Positions 27,711 through 35,667 of a stretch of DNA of 64,000 bases are shown here, one piece after another (the stretch's first letter is position 1; every line of letters begins with the position of its first letter). The notes beneath the pieces were generated by a model that was not told the DNA's origin, ran no database searches, and saw nothing but the letters and a program-made list of their open reading frames with translations. The translations under genes and the position numbers were made by a program. The stretch comes from Nocardia paucivorans NBRC 100373 (GTDB taxonomy: Bacteria; Actinomycetota; Actinomycetes; Mycobacteriales; Mycobacteriaceae), in NCBI RefSeq assembly GCF_000308675.1, contig NZ_BAGE01000018.1:186001-250000 (forward strand). The letters are read 5' to 3'.

Positions 27711-28063
27711 TATGGCCGGAGCGACCGCCGGCCATCGGGTATCTACGCACCGATATCTCCGGGGTCCATCAGAAATGGGATGAAACGCAGATGCGTGGCC
27801 TGGCGAAACGGCTCGGCTTCAACCTCTGCAAGACCATCGCGTTCTCCGCCGCGACCCAGGAGCCGATCGAGAAGCTGCTGGGGGTGATCGAACGCCAACG
27901 GGCCGAAGCGGTGTTCGTGCCGCATATCGGTCACCTGGGTGACGACCTGGATCGGGTGGCGGCCCGGACTCAGGTGATCGTGAGCGCGGAGGAGACGTAC
28001 GGGCCGCCATTACCCCTGGAAGGAGCTTTCTCCGGTGACGAGCCGCCGGAGAGCGGGCCGTGA
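27707..28063 (+). CDS. Resolvase-like protein without the catalytic Ser (paralogue)
   Basis: 118 residues starting at GTG. AIGYLRTDISGVHQKWDE, then RLGFNLCKTIAF, AEAVFVPHIGHLGDDLDRV and ETYGPP align along the whole length with the protein at 25783-26175. As there, the YxRVS Ser is Asp and DRLxR is replaced by GHLGD. There is no DNA-binding domain. It follows a small ORF with a four-base overlap and converges on the pseudouridine synthase gene with a 13-base gap. The C-terminal tail is Pro/Glu/Gly-rich. The function is unknown. Confidence 0.6.
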   Translation: MIWPERPPAIGYLRTDISGVHQKWDETQMRGLAKRLGFNLCKTIAFSAATQEPIEKLLGVIERQRAEAVFVPHIGHLGDDLDRVAARTQVIVSAEETYGPPLPLEGAFSGDEPPESGP

Positions 28064-28076
28064 GGGGGTAGTGCGG

Positions 28077-29066
28077 TCAGCGCTGGTCGTGGTCTGTCGT
28101 ATCGATCTCGCGGTGTCGGTCCGGCCGGGGTGCGGCCGGACCGACCCAGTCCTGGTAGGACTCCCATGCCTGGAGTGTGCGAGTGGTCTCGAAGCGCCGG
28201 AGCGTGCCGGTGACCGGATCGGTGAATTCGAGGGCCGAGGCCAGCAGTTGGAGCGGGCGGGTGAAATCGTCGATCGGTTTGTCGGTGAGCACCGGATAGA
28301 GATCGTCGCCGAGGATCGGGATACCCAACGAGTTCATGTGCAGACGGAGTTGGTGGGTGCGGCCGGTTAGTGGGTGGAGGCGGTAGCGTGCCAGGCCGTC
28401 GCGGTGTTGGAGTAGCTCGATCCGGGTGTGCGCGTTGGGTTCGCCCGGGACCTCCTGAGCGGCGTATACGTGCTTTTCCTTGATGATTCGGCTGTGTACG
28501 GTGACCGGTAGTTCCAGGCTCGGATCGTGCGGAGCGATGGCCTGGTACTCCTTGCGCACGGTACGGCGATGGAACATGGTCTGGTAGGCGCCGCGTCGTG
28601 CCGGGTCGACGACGAACAGGACGAGTCCGGCGGTGGCCCGATCGAGTCGGTGGGCGGGAACCAGATCGGGTAGATCGAGTTCGCGGCGCAGTCGGACGAG
28701 GGCGGTCTGCAGGATGTGCCGGCCACGGGGGATGGTGGCCAGGAAATGTGGTTTGTCGGCGACCAGGATGGTCTCGTCCCGGTACACGATCGGGATGTCG
28801 AAGGGTACGGGTGTTTCCTCGGGCAGGTCGCGATGAAACCAGATCGCGCCACCCGGCACATAGGGCGCGTCGGGGGCGATAGGGCCGTTCAGGTCGACGA
28901 TTCCGCCCTCGCGGAGCAGCTCATCGATGCGCTCCGGGGAGACCCGGGGGAGTCGGTGCACCAGATGGTCACGGATGGTGGCCCAGTCACCGTCCTCGGG
29001 CAGACGGAGCCGTGCCGGGTCCAGCCCGTGCCGCTTGGGCAGCGGGGGCTGCTGCCTTCTTCTCAT
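28077..29066 (-). CDS. RluA-family pseudouridine synthase
   Basis: 329 residues from MRRRQQPPLPKRHG at 29066; the frame is open 20 codons further upstream. An S4-like N-terminal part (DHLVHRLPRVSPERIDELLREG) is followed by the catalytic domain with HRLDRATAGLVLF, whose Asp is the pseudouridylation residue. RKEYQAI, HPLTGRTHQLRLHM and LGDDLYP follow, all typical RluA motifs. It converts uridine to pseudouridine in rRNA or tRNA; the target site cannot be assigned. It is not related to the iron genes to its right. Confidence 0.9.
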   Translation of the reverse strand: MRRRQQPPLPKRHGLDPARLRLPEDGDWATIRDHLVHRLPRVSPERIDELLREGGIVDLNGPIAPDAPYVPGGAIWFHRDLPEETPVPFDIPIVYRDETILVADKPHFLATIPRGRHILQTALVRLRRELDLPDLVPAHRLDRATAGLVLFVVDPARRGAYQTMFHRRTVRKEYQAIAPHDPSLELPVTVHSRIIKEKHVYAAQEVPGEPNAHTRIELLQHRDGLARYRLHPLTGRTHQLRLHMNSLGIPILGDDLYPVLTDKPIDDFTRPLQLLASALEFTDPVTGTLRRFETTRTLQAWESYQDWVGPAAPRPDRHREIDTTDHDQR

Positions 29067-29167
29067 CGCAACGACTCTAGGGGCGGTCTCGTGGATCGGC
29101 CGACTCCGGGTGCGTCGTCGTGACAAGGGAAACAGCGTCGGGTTGGATGATTTCTTTTCCTTGGGGG

Positions 29168-29186
29168 TAAGGTAAGCCTACACTCA
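29168..29186. promoter_or_regulatory. IdeR-like iron box (1)
   Basis: TAAGGTAAGCCTACACTCA matches the 19-bp IdeR consensus at 13 of 19 positions by eye. It lies about 140 bases upstream of the truncated adenylation-like gene. It predicts repression by iron-loaded IdeR. Confidence 0.55.
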
Positions 29187-29324
29187 GAAGCGTGACTGTG
29201 TCCGGCGTGGTGCCGCCGTGGGTCTCGGCGAGAAAGGTGCCGGTCGGACGAGGAGAGCGGGAACGGTGGTGAGCGAACCTCCCAGGTCGGTACCGGGCCC
29301 GCCACCCGTTCGAGGAGGTGACCG

Positions 29325-30380
29325 ATGACCGTCGTGGACGATATCAGGAGCGTCGGCCGTATTGCCGAGCCCAAGCTGTTACCCCGGGATCGGGAACGGG
29401 TGTTGGGTGAGTGGTCCATCGGTGTCGAACCGTGTGATGTGCCCGCCCTGGCCACGGTGATCCGGCATGGTCACGCGGTGCCCGGATCGCGGATTGCCGC
29501 GCGGGTCGGGGACGAGGTGCTCACCTACGGCGAGCTGTTCGGGGCGAAAGACCATCGGCGACGGTCCCCGGTCTCGGATATCGGCCCCTGTGGGGACGCG
29601 CTGGTAGGGCTTCTCGCCGAATTCGTCGCCGCGGTGCGCGCAGGTGGCGGCCGCTTCGGTGATCGCGGTCTGTTGCTCGGCCTCGACGCGCTGGCGGTGG
29701 CGGTGGCGGATCGTCGCTGTGTGGCCGCCGATCGTCGGCCGTGTCGTATTGATCCCGCGTTGCGGCCCGCCGATGTGCGGTTGCTCGCCCTCCCGTGGGG
29801 TGAGGCGCAGAATTCGGTGGACCTGATAGCCGCGTGGTCGGCGGGGGCCACGGTGATCGTGCCGACCGAGACGCAGCGACGAGACCCCCTGGCGCTGGCC
29901 GGGCTCGTCGAGCGGTATGCGGTGACCCAGGTGGTGGCCGAGGTCGAGACGCCCATTCGTCTCGTGACGGCGGGAAGTGGGCGTCTGCCCACGGTGGCAC
30001 GCTGGGACCTTGTCGGAATTCGCGGTGGGGCGGAACTTTCCGCGGCTCTGCGGACATTGACGCCGGAGGCGGTGGCCACCTTTGCTTTGCACGTGCCCGC
30101 CTACCTCGGTCCGGTTACCCGTGGAGCCGTTGCGGCCACCGGGTGGACCAGGCCGGTGCCCGGTGCGAAGGCACTGATTCTCGATCCCGAGCTGCGGCCG
30201 GTGCCGCCGGGGGTGGCCGGACAGATCTATGTGGGTGGGTGTGCTCTGGCCGAGGGTTTCGCCGACGGCGGTGATCGGCATCGGTTCTTGGACGATCCGT
30301 TCGAGCCCGGTGGTCGGTTGTTCCGCAGCGGGCACCGGGCGTGGTGGACCTCGGAGGGGCGGCTGATCGTCGAGTCGTGA
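29325..30380 (+). CDS. Iron-box-associated, adenylation-core-like protein (A3 and A8-A10 missing)
   Basis: 351 residues from ATG with AGGAGGTG upstream. The second half follows the NRPS/AMP-ligase adenylation core: an A4-like VDLIAAWSAGATVIVP, a WDLVGIRGGAELSAAL segment, an A6-like VAGQIYVGGCALAEGF and an A7-like RLFRSGHRAWW. The A3 ATP loop (TSGSTGxPKG) is absent. In A7 the ribose-binding Asp is His337 and Thr is Ser335. The chain ends right after A7 (EGRLIVES), so the C-terminal subdomain with the A10 Lys is missing. It is unlikely to make acyl-adenylates. The frame is clean and it has an iron box, so it may be expressed. Its place next to irtAB suggests a part in siderophore metabolism, but no function is known to me. 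A degenerate ligase is the alternative. Confidence 0.7.
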   Translation: MTVVDDIRSVGRIAEPKLLPRDRERVLGEWSIGVEPCDVPALATVIRHGHAVPGSRIAARVGDEVLTYGELFGAKDHRRRSPVSDIGPCGDALVGLLAEFVAAVRAGGGRFGDRGLLLGLDALAVAVADRRCVAADRRPCRIDPALRPADVRLLALPWGEAQNSVDLIAAWSAGATVIVPTETQRRDPLALAGLVERYAVTQVVAEVETPIRLVTAGSGRLPTVARWDLVGIRGGAELSAALRTLTPEAVATFALHVPAYLGPVTRGAVAATGWTRPVPGAKALILDPELRPVPPGVAGQIYVGGCALAEGFADGGDRHRFLDDPFEPGGRLFRSGHRAWWTSEGRLIVES

Positions 30381-30418
30381 AGTCGAGGGGTCTGGGGGCG
30401 GGCTTCGAACGAGCAAAG

Positions 30419-30437
30419 ATAACTTAGGCTAACCTTT
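30419..30437. promoter_or_regulatory. IdeR-like iron box (2)
   Basis: Core TTAGGCTAACCT; 14 of 19 consensus positions by eye. It lies 87 bases before the irtA ATG. Confidence 0.7.
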
Positions 30438-30523
30438 CTTTCCGCTCTGTTGTGTGTGAAGATTGGACCCGATCCGGTTCACCGGGCCCATCCGGTAACG
30501 AAAGCACAACTTAGCGAGGACAT

Positions 30524-32377
30524 ATGGCGGTGGAAGTCGCTCCGCTGCCCGCGGCGGAAACGGGAAACCGGCCATCGCGGGCAGTGCTGAAACAGCGCAA
30601 GCAGGACGAGGCGCGGGCGCGACGCGAGATTCTGGCACCGGTACGCACGGCGATGAATCTGGCCTCGGTCGTTATGGCGTTCGCCTCGATCTGCGCCGTC
30701 GTTCCTTTCGTGCTCATTGTCGAGGCGTGTCGAGAGTTGCTCGACGAGCCGATGGATACCGAACGCGTGCGGACCCTGGTGACGGCAGCGGTGCTCGTCT
30801 TCCTCGGGCGGGTCGCGCTACAGGCGATCGCAATGGCCTGGTCGCATCTGACCGACGCGCGCTACCAGCTGACGGTGCGTCGGCTGTTGGCCGAGAAACT
30901 CACCAAGGTGCCGATGGGCTGGTTCGGCGACCGCACCTCGGGCGAGGTGAAGAAATATCTGCAGGACGATGTCGAATCGCTGCATTTCCTGATCGCCCAT
31001 GCCCGGCTGGAACTCGTCGGCGCGATCATGGTTCCTCTGGTCACACTCGTGTACCTGTTCACCGTCGACTGGCGGCTCACACTGGTGCTGCTGCTACCGC
31101 TGCTCGGCTACGGCATTGCCATGAGCCGCATGATGGATCAGGACAGTCGCGACCGTTTGGCCGTCTACAACCGCTGGGAGCGGCGGGTGCAGGAGACGAT
31201 CATCGAATTCGCCGACGGGATCCAGGTCGTTCGTGCGTTCGGACAGGCAGGTAAGGCGCATCAGGCCTTCCAGGAGGCGGTCGAAGGCCAGACACGCAGC
31301 CTCGAACGGTGGAAGAAACCGCTCATTCGCCTGCAAGCGATCTCCGATGTCGTCGTGAGTCCCGTATTCGTCATGGCGGTGATAGTCGTCGTCGGCGCTG
31401 CCGGTGTCGGCGCGCACTGGTGGGAGCCGGTCGATCTGTTGCCCTTCGTCCTCGTCGGTCTGGGGTTGGGGAGTTCCCTGCTAGGCCTGGGCTACAGCGG
31501 CCAGACCATCCGTGCGGCCGGCGCGGCGGCACAGCGGCTGTACGACCTACGCCGGACCCCGGAACTACAGCCGGGCACGTCCACCGATGAGCCGGTCGAC
31601 GAGTCGGTATCGGCCGGCACCGTGCGATTCGAGTCCGTCGGATTCTCCTATCGGGACGGGCACCAGGTGCTCCGGGACATCAACCTGGAACTTCCACCGC
31701 GTTCCATCACCGCGCTCGTGGGTCCCAGCGGTTCGGGTAAATCCACCCTGGCCAAGCTATTGCCCAGGTTCTACGACGTCGGCGCCGGACGGATCACCAT
31801 CGGCGGACGCGATATCCGAGACTTCCCCGGTGACGAGCTCTACCGCACGGTGGGTTTCGTGTTCCAGGATGTGCGGTTGATACGCGGCAGTATCCGAGAC
31901 AATTTGCTGCTGGCCCGCCCCGACGCGGATACGGCCGCCCTGGAACGGGCGACGCGCGCCGCGCAGATCCATGAACGGATCATGGCCCTGCCCCGCGGCT
32001 ACGAGTCCGAGATCGGGGTGGACGCGGTGTTGTCCGGCGGTGAGGCGCAACGGTTGTCCATTGCCCGCGCGCTACTGGCCGATACCCCGATCCTGGTCCT
32101 GGACGAGGCCACCGCCTTCGCGGACCCGGAATCCGAGTCCGCCGTGCAGGATGCCCTCGCCGCGTTGGTGGCGGAACGAACCGTGCTCGTCATCGCGCAC
32201 CGGTTGCACACCATCACCGAAGTCGACCAGATCCTGGTGCTGAACAACGGTGAACTGGTGGAGCGGGGAACCCATGCAGCCCTGCGTGCGGCGGGCGGCG
32301 TCTATCAGAAACTGTGGGAGACCAATGAGGCCGCGTTGAACGTCGTCTCTCTGGTCGATGCGGAGGAGAATCGTTGA
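30524..32377 (+). CDS. irtA: IrtA-like siderophore importer half-transporter (without SIP domain)
   Basis: 617 residues: a short basic N-terminus, a six-helix exporter-type membrane domain (about 45-330) and a nucleotide-binding domain. Walker A GPSGSGKST, the signature LSGGEAQRLS, Walker B ILVLDEATAFADPE and the H-loop IAHRLHT are all intact. The DEATAFADPE wording is typical of the IrtA/YbtPQ import group despite the exporter fold. With IrtB it brings iron-siderophore across the inner membrane. In mycobacteria IrtA carries an N-terminal flavin reductase (SIP) domain; here that domain is absent and encoded separately at 34238-34945. An iron box lies upstream. The stop overlaps the irtB TTG by four bases. 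Confidence 0.87.
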   Translation: MAVEVAPLPAAETGNRPSRAVLKQRKQDEARARREILAPVRTAMNLASVVMAFASICAVVPFVLIVEACRELLDEPMDTERVRTLVTAAVLVFLGRVALQAIAMAWSHLTDARYQLTVRRLLAEKLTKVPMGWFGDRTSGEVKKYLQDDVESLHFLIAHARLELVGAIMVPLVTLVYLFTVDWRLTLVLLLPLLGYGIAMSRMMDQDSRDRLAVYNRWERRVQETIIEFADGIQVVRAFGQAGKAHQAFQEAVEGQTRSLERWKKPLIRLQAISDVVVSPVFVMAVIVVVGAAGVGAHWWEPVDLLPFVLVGLGLGSSLLGLGYSGQTIRAAGAAAQRLYDLRRTPELQPGTSTDEPVDESVSAGTVRFESVGFSYRDGHQVLRDINLELPPRSITALVGPSGSGKSTLAKLLPRFYDVGAGRITIGGRDIRDFPGDELYRTVGFVFQDVRLIRGSIRDNLLLARPDADTAALERATRAAQIHERIMALPRGYESEIGVDAVLSGGEAQRLSIARALLADTPILVLDEATAFADPESESAVQDALAALVAERTVLVIAHRLHTITEVDQILVLNNGELVERGTHAALRAAGGVYQKLWETNEAALNVVSLVDAEENR

Positions 32378-34110
32378 TTCGCAAACTGTTCGGACTCGTC
32401 CCTCCCGAGTACACGCGCCTGACTCCGCGGTTCTTCGCCGTGATTCTCGCGCAGGCACTGTGCCAGGCAGCGGCCTACGTACTGTTGGTGCCCGTGCTCG
32501 AGGCCTTGTTCGAGGACGAGCTCACCGCGGTATGGGGTTGGATCGCGGCCCTGGTGGTCGCCGTTGCCGCGATGGGTGTGTTCACCTATCTACAGACCAC
32601 CATCGGACTGCGTATCGCCGTCGGTATGCAGGGCGGATTGCAGACACGACTGGGTGATCATCTCAATGAGCTACCCCTGGGATGGTTCGAAACCCGTTCC
32701 GCCGCACCGCTTTCGCGGACAGCAGTGGAGAATGTGCGTGAGATCCAGGGCGCGGTGGCCTATCTCGTCCCCAAGGTGTTGACCAGTGTGCTGGTGCCCT
32801 TGGGTGTCGCCGTGGGCATGTTGTTCGTCGACTGGCGGATTTCGGCGACGATGTTGATCGCCGCTCTGATGCTGCTGCTGGTGAACCGCCTGGGCGAGCG
32901 TTCCTATCTGCGTGCGGATGCCCGTATGCACGAAGCCGCCACCGAGGTCGATGCCCGGGTGGTGGAATTCGCGCAGGTCCAGCCGGTATTACGTTCCTTC
33001 GGAGCGGTGGGCTCCGCCAATCGCGCCCTCGACACCGCATTGGAGCGGCAGAAGTCCGCACTGGTCGGTGGGGTGTTCTCCGCGGTGCCCGGTCTGATCG
33101 CATTCGCCGTCGTCGTGCAAGCGGTGTTCTTGGTGCTCACCTATATCGCGGTCGGTCGGGCGACCGGTGGGGATATCTCGGTGGTCGCGGCGATTGCCTT
33201 GATCGCGGTGGCCTCGCGTTTCGTCGAACCGTTGAACCAGGCCGCCCAGCTCGGGACCGCATTGCGTTCGGCCGGGTCGGCCGTGGATCGGGTCACCGCC
33301 CTACTCGCCGAACCGGTGCTGCCCGAAAGCGTTACCGAGGTGCGGCCGGGGCCGCCCGAGGTGGTCTTCGAGGATGTGTCCTTCGAGTACCGGCCCGGTA
33401 AGCCAGTGCTGTCGGGGCTGAGTTTCCGGGTGCCGCCCGGGACGACGACCGCGCTGGTCGGGCCGAGCGGTGCCGGTAAGACCACGGTGCTGCGGCTGGC
33501 GGCACGTTTCTACGATGTCGGCTCCGGGTCGGTCCGGGTCGGGGGACACGATGTGCGGCAGCAGCCGTCGCGCACCCTGCTCGGTCAGTTGTCGCTGGTT
33601 TTCCAGAACGTCTATCTGTTCAACCGTTCGATCGCGGAGAACATTCGGGTGGGCCGGCCCTCGGCGTCCGACGAGGAGGTCCGGCGAGCGGGCGAGGCCG
33701 TCGGAGTCGACGAGATCGTGCAGCGGCTGTCCGATGGTTACGACACCGCGGTCGGAGAGGGCGGTGCGACGCTGTCGGGTGGGGAGCGGCAGCGAGTGTC
33801 CATTGCGCGGGCATTGCTCAAGGACGCGCCGATCGTTCTGCTCGACGAGGCGACCAGTGCTCTCGACCCGCACAGCGAGGAGGTGGTTGTCCGGGGGGTG
33901 CGGGAGCTGACGCGGGACAAGACGGTGATCGTGGTGGCGCATCGATTGGCCACCATTGCGCACGCCGATCAGATTCTCTTCCTCGATGGAGGACGGGTCG
34001 TCGAGCAGGGTACGCATGCCGAACTGCTCGAACTCGGCGGCCGTTACGCCGATTTCTGGAACGAACGCTCCCGGGCCGGTGGTTGGCGATTGGAACACGT
34101 CCCCGCCTGA
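32374..34110 (+). CDS. irtB: IrtB-like siderophore importer half-transporter
   Basis: 578 residues starting at TTG in a TTGA overlap with irtA. The membrane domain spans about 15-310; the ATPase has Walker A GPSGAGKTT, the signature LSGGERQRVS, Walker B IVLLDEATSALDP and the H-loop VAHRLAT. It pairs with IrtA as a heterodimer for uptake of ferric carboxymycobactin-like or nocobactin-like siderophores. It is followed by a bidirectional hairpin shared with the convergent flavoreductase gene. Confidence 0.87.
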   Translation: MIRKLFGLVPPEYTRLTPRFFAVILAQALCQAAAYVLLVPVLEALFEDELTAVWGWIAALVVAVAAMGVFTYLQTTIGLRIAVGMQGGLQTRLGDHLNELPLGWFETRSAAPLSRTAVENVREIQGAVAYLVPKVLTSVLVPLGVAVGMLFVDWRISATMLIAALMLLLVNRLGERSYLRADARMHEAATEVDARVVEFAQVQPVLRSFGAVGSANRALDTALERQKSALVGGVFSAVPGLIAFAVVVQAVFLVLTYIAVGRATGGDISVVAAIALIAVASRFVEPLNQAAQLGTALRSAGSAVDRVTALLAEPVLPESVTEVRPGPPEVVFEDVSFEYRPGKPVLSGLSFRVPPGTTTALVGPSGAGKTTVLRLAARFYDVGSGSVRVGGHDVRQQPSRTLLGQLSLVFQNVYLFNRSIAENIRVGRPSASDEEVRRAGEAVGVDEIVQRLSDGYDTAVGEGGATLSGGERQRVSIARALLKDAPIVLLDEATSALDPHSEEVVVRGVRELTRDKTVIVVAHRLATIAHADQILFLDGGRVVEQGTHAELLELGGRYADFWNERSRAGGWRLEHVPA

Positions 34111-34155
34111 ATGCGATCGTCGTATCGCGGCAGTGTGCTCGGGTAGCGCGCCGTG

Positions 34156-34191
34156 GGGACGGTGGCGGATTCGTCGATCCGCCGCCGTCCC
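34156..34191. terminator. Bidirectional hairpin between irtB and the SIP gene
   Basis: A 15-bp stem (left arm GGGACGGTGGCGGAT, one G-U pair) with a 6-base loop, between two convergent genes. Confidence 0.65.
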
Positions 34192-34237
34192 GGTACGAGC
34201 GGAGATTTCGGTGCCGTCGACAAGAGTGTGCTCGGGA

Positions 34238-34945
34238 CTATTTCCAGTAGGCCTGGTATTTCATGGAGCTCTTGGGCAGACCGTGGATCTGCTTGAAGCT
34301 CTTGGCCACCGAGCGGGTGGTCTGCCCGTCGCAGGCGATCCACGCGAAGGCGTCGGGCGGGCAGGTGAGTTCCTGGGCGGCTTCCCGCATCAGTCGGCCG
34401 TCATCGATGCGTTGCAGCCAGGTGACCTCGTGATGGGGTTTGGTGCGCAGGGGAATTTGCCGGTCCGATTCGTACTGCCACTCCAGCCAGAGTCGGGCGG
34501 GGGCGTCCCCGATCGTGTCCAGTAGCGAGTTGATCGCCGGAATCGAGGCGGTGTCACCGAAGATGATGTACTCGCTGGGCTTCGTGGTGGGTAGTTGGAA
34601 ATCCGAGCCGAGTACGGTGACCTCGAGTTCGTCTCCCACTTGTGCCCGCTGGGCCCAGTTCGCCGCGGGGCCGTGGTGAATGGCGAAGTCGATGAAGAAG
34701 TGGTCGCGTTCGGGGTCCGGATCGACCAGTGTGTAGCCGCGCTGGTGCAGTTTGGATCCGTCGTCGAGCGGTATCCAGCAGCGAACCCACTGGGTGGGGT
34801 GTACGGGGTGATCGGCGAGCAGTCCACCCGCAGCGAAACCCAACCGCAAGAATTTGTCGGTGATGTATTCGCTGGAGGTGACTGTTATTCGGTAGTCGTT
34901 GCCGCCCCATGCCTTGACGAGTAGGCCGTTCAATCCCTTACCCAT
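34238..34945 (-). CDS. Siderophore-interacting protein (FAD-dependent ferric-siderophore reductase)
   Basis: 235 residues of the SIP/ViuB family. The flavin-binding strand RGYTLVDPD replaces the usual RxYTxR, and GDTASIPAI matches GDxTSLPA. HHEVTWLQR and AFAWIACDGQTTRSV form the NAD(P)H side, ending FKQIHGLPKSSMKYQAYWK as in IrtA-SIP domains. It reduces ferric siderophore in the cytoplasm to release iron. It has its own iron box just upstream and converges on irtB. It supplies as a separate protein the domain that IrtA lacks here. Confidence 0.87.
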   Translation of the reverse strand: MGKGLNGLLVKAWGGNDYRITVTSSEYITDKFLRLGFAAGGLLADHPVHPTQWVRCWIPLDDGSKLHQRGYTLVDPDPERDHFFIDFAIHHGPAANWAQRAQVGDELEVTVLGSDFQLPTTKPSEYIIFGDTASIPAINSLLDTIGDAPARLWLEWQYESDRQIPLRTKPHHEVTWLQRIDDGRLMREAAQELTCPPDAFAWIACDGQTTRSVAKSFKQIHGLPKSSMKYQAYWK

Positions 34946-34950
34946 GGCGA

Positions 34951-34969
34951 TAAGGTTAGCCTAACAACA
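34951..34969. promoter_or_regulatory. IdeR-like iron box (3)
   Basis: Core AAGGTTAGCCTAAC, 14 of 19 by eye. It starts five bases upstream of the SIP gene start codon, so repressor binding would cover the transcription start and ribosome site. Confidence 0.7.
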
Positions 34970-35052
34970 CTTGGTTGTCTCGGTCGTCGTGTGGTCGGTG
35001 GGTGTTCGGCCGCCGGTCCAGCGCGGTCGACGGCCGAACGCGAATCGCCGGA

Positions 35053-35523
35053 TTATCCGCAGGTCAGGAGAAGTTCACTGGCTATGGCGCATTCCGAGTC
35101 CCGGGTCAGTTTCCAGGTGCCGTCGATCTGTCGCCAGGCGACGTTGTAGGTGAAATCGGGATAGCCCGGGGTGGTGACGAGAAGTTGAGCGTCGATGCGG
35201 TCGCCGGAGACCACCGGGTTCACCACCTGATACTTCAGTCCGGGGGCGGCGGCGAGGAGGTCGGCGATCTTGTCCATTGTGGGCAAACCGGCTGCGCCCG
35301 ATTCCAATTCGGCGGCACGTGCCGCCGCCGGCGCGCCGCGGTCGACGGCCACGGCCAACTTGGCGGTCAGTTCTCCGGCCGCGGGTGCCTGGGTGTGCAA
35401 TGGAGACACGATCGGGGCGGCGGTCGACGGTGCGGCGACCAGCGTGGTTCCGAATGCGGCCGCCGAACATGCGATCACTGCCGCGGTGATCCGGACCGGT
35501 AGCGAGCTTTTGATGTCGGTCAT
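35053..35523 (-). CDS. Secreted MTB12-like low-molecular-weight antigen
   Basis: 156 residues from ATG 35523 (MTDIKSSLPVRITAAVIACS), with GGATGGGAAA upstream; an ATG four codons earlier is possible. The signal peptide ends near STAAPIV. The mature part (AAGELTAKLAVAVDRGAP, VNPVVSGDRIDAQLLV, NVAWRQIDGTWKLTRDSECAI) resembles the C-terminal domain of the mycobacterial antigen MTB12/CFP-2. Two Cys in the last 20 residues may form a disulfide. It is divergent from nbtG and shares an iron box with it, so it is predicted to be secreted under iron limitation. The function in iron uptake is unknown. Confidence 0.65.
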   Translation of the reverse strand: MTDIKSSLPVRITAAVIACSAAAFGTTLVAAPSTAAPIVSPLHTQAPAAGELTAKLAVAVDRGAPAAARAAELESGAAGLPTMDKIADLLAAAPGLKYQVVNPVVSGDRIDAQLLVTTPGYPDFTYNVAWRQIDGTWKLTRDSECAIASELLLTCG

Positions 35524-35582
35524 GGTGTTTCCCATCCTCTGTATGCCACGGGCGACGCCGAATGCGGTCCCGGGATGCAATA

Positions 35583-35601
35583 TAAGGTAAGGCTATGCAA
35601 A
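35583..35601. promoter_or_regulatory. IdeR-like iron box (4), divergent
   Basis: TAAGGTAAGGCTATGCAAA, 14 of 19 by eye, in the 144-base divergent region between the secreted MTB12-like gene and nbtG. It probably controls both. Confidence 0.65.
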
Positions 35602-35667
35602 TATGGGGGTGGAGTTGGTCTCGGCCACCCGTAGCCCCGACCCCGGACGGCTGGAGAGTGAGTAGCG

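Noticed and set aside
25783..28063. Active mobile element based on the two resolvase-like genes
   Set aside because: Both proteins lack the catalytic Ser and a DNA-binding domain, and no terminal inverted repeats or attachment sites were found around them.
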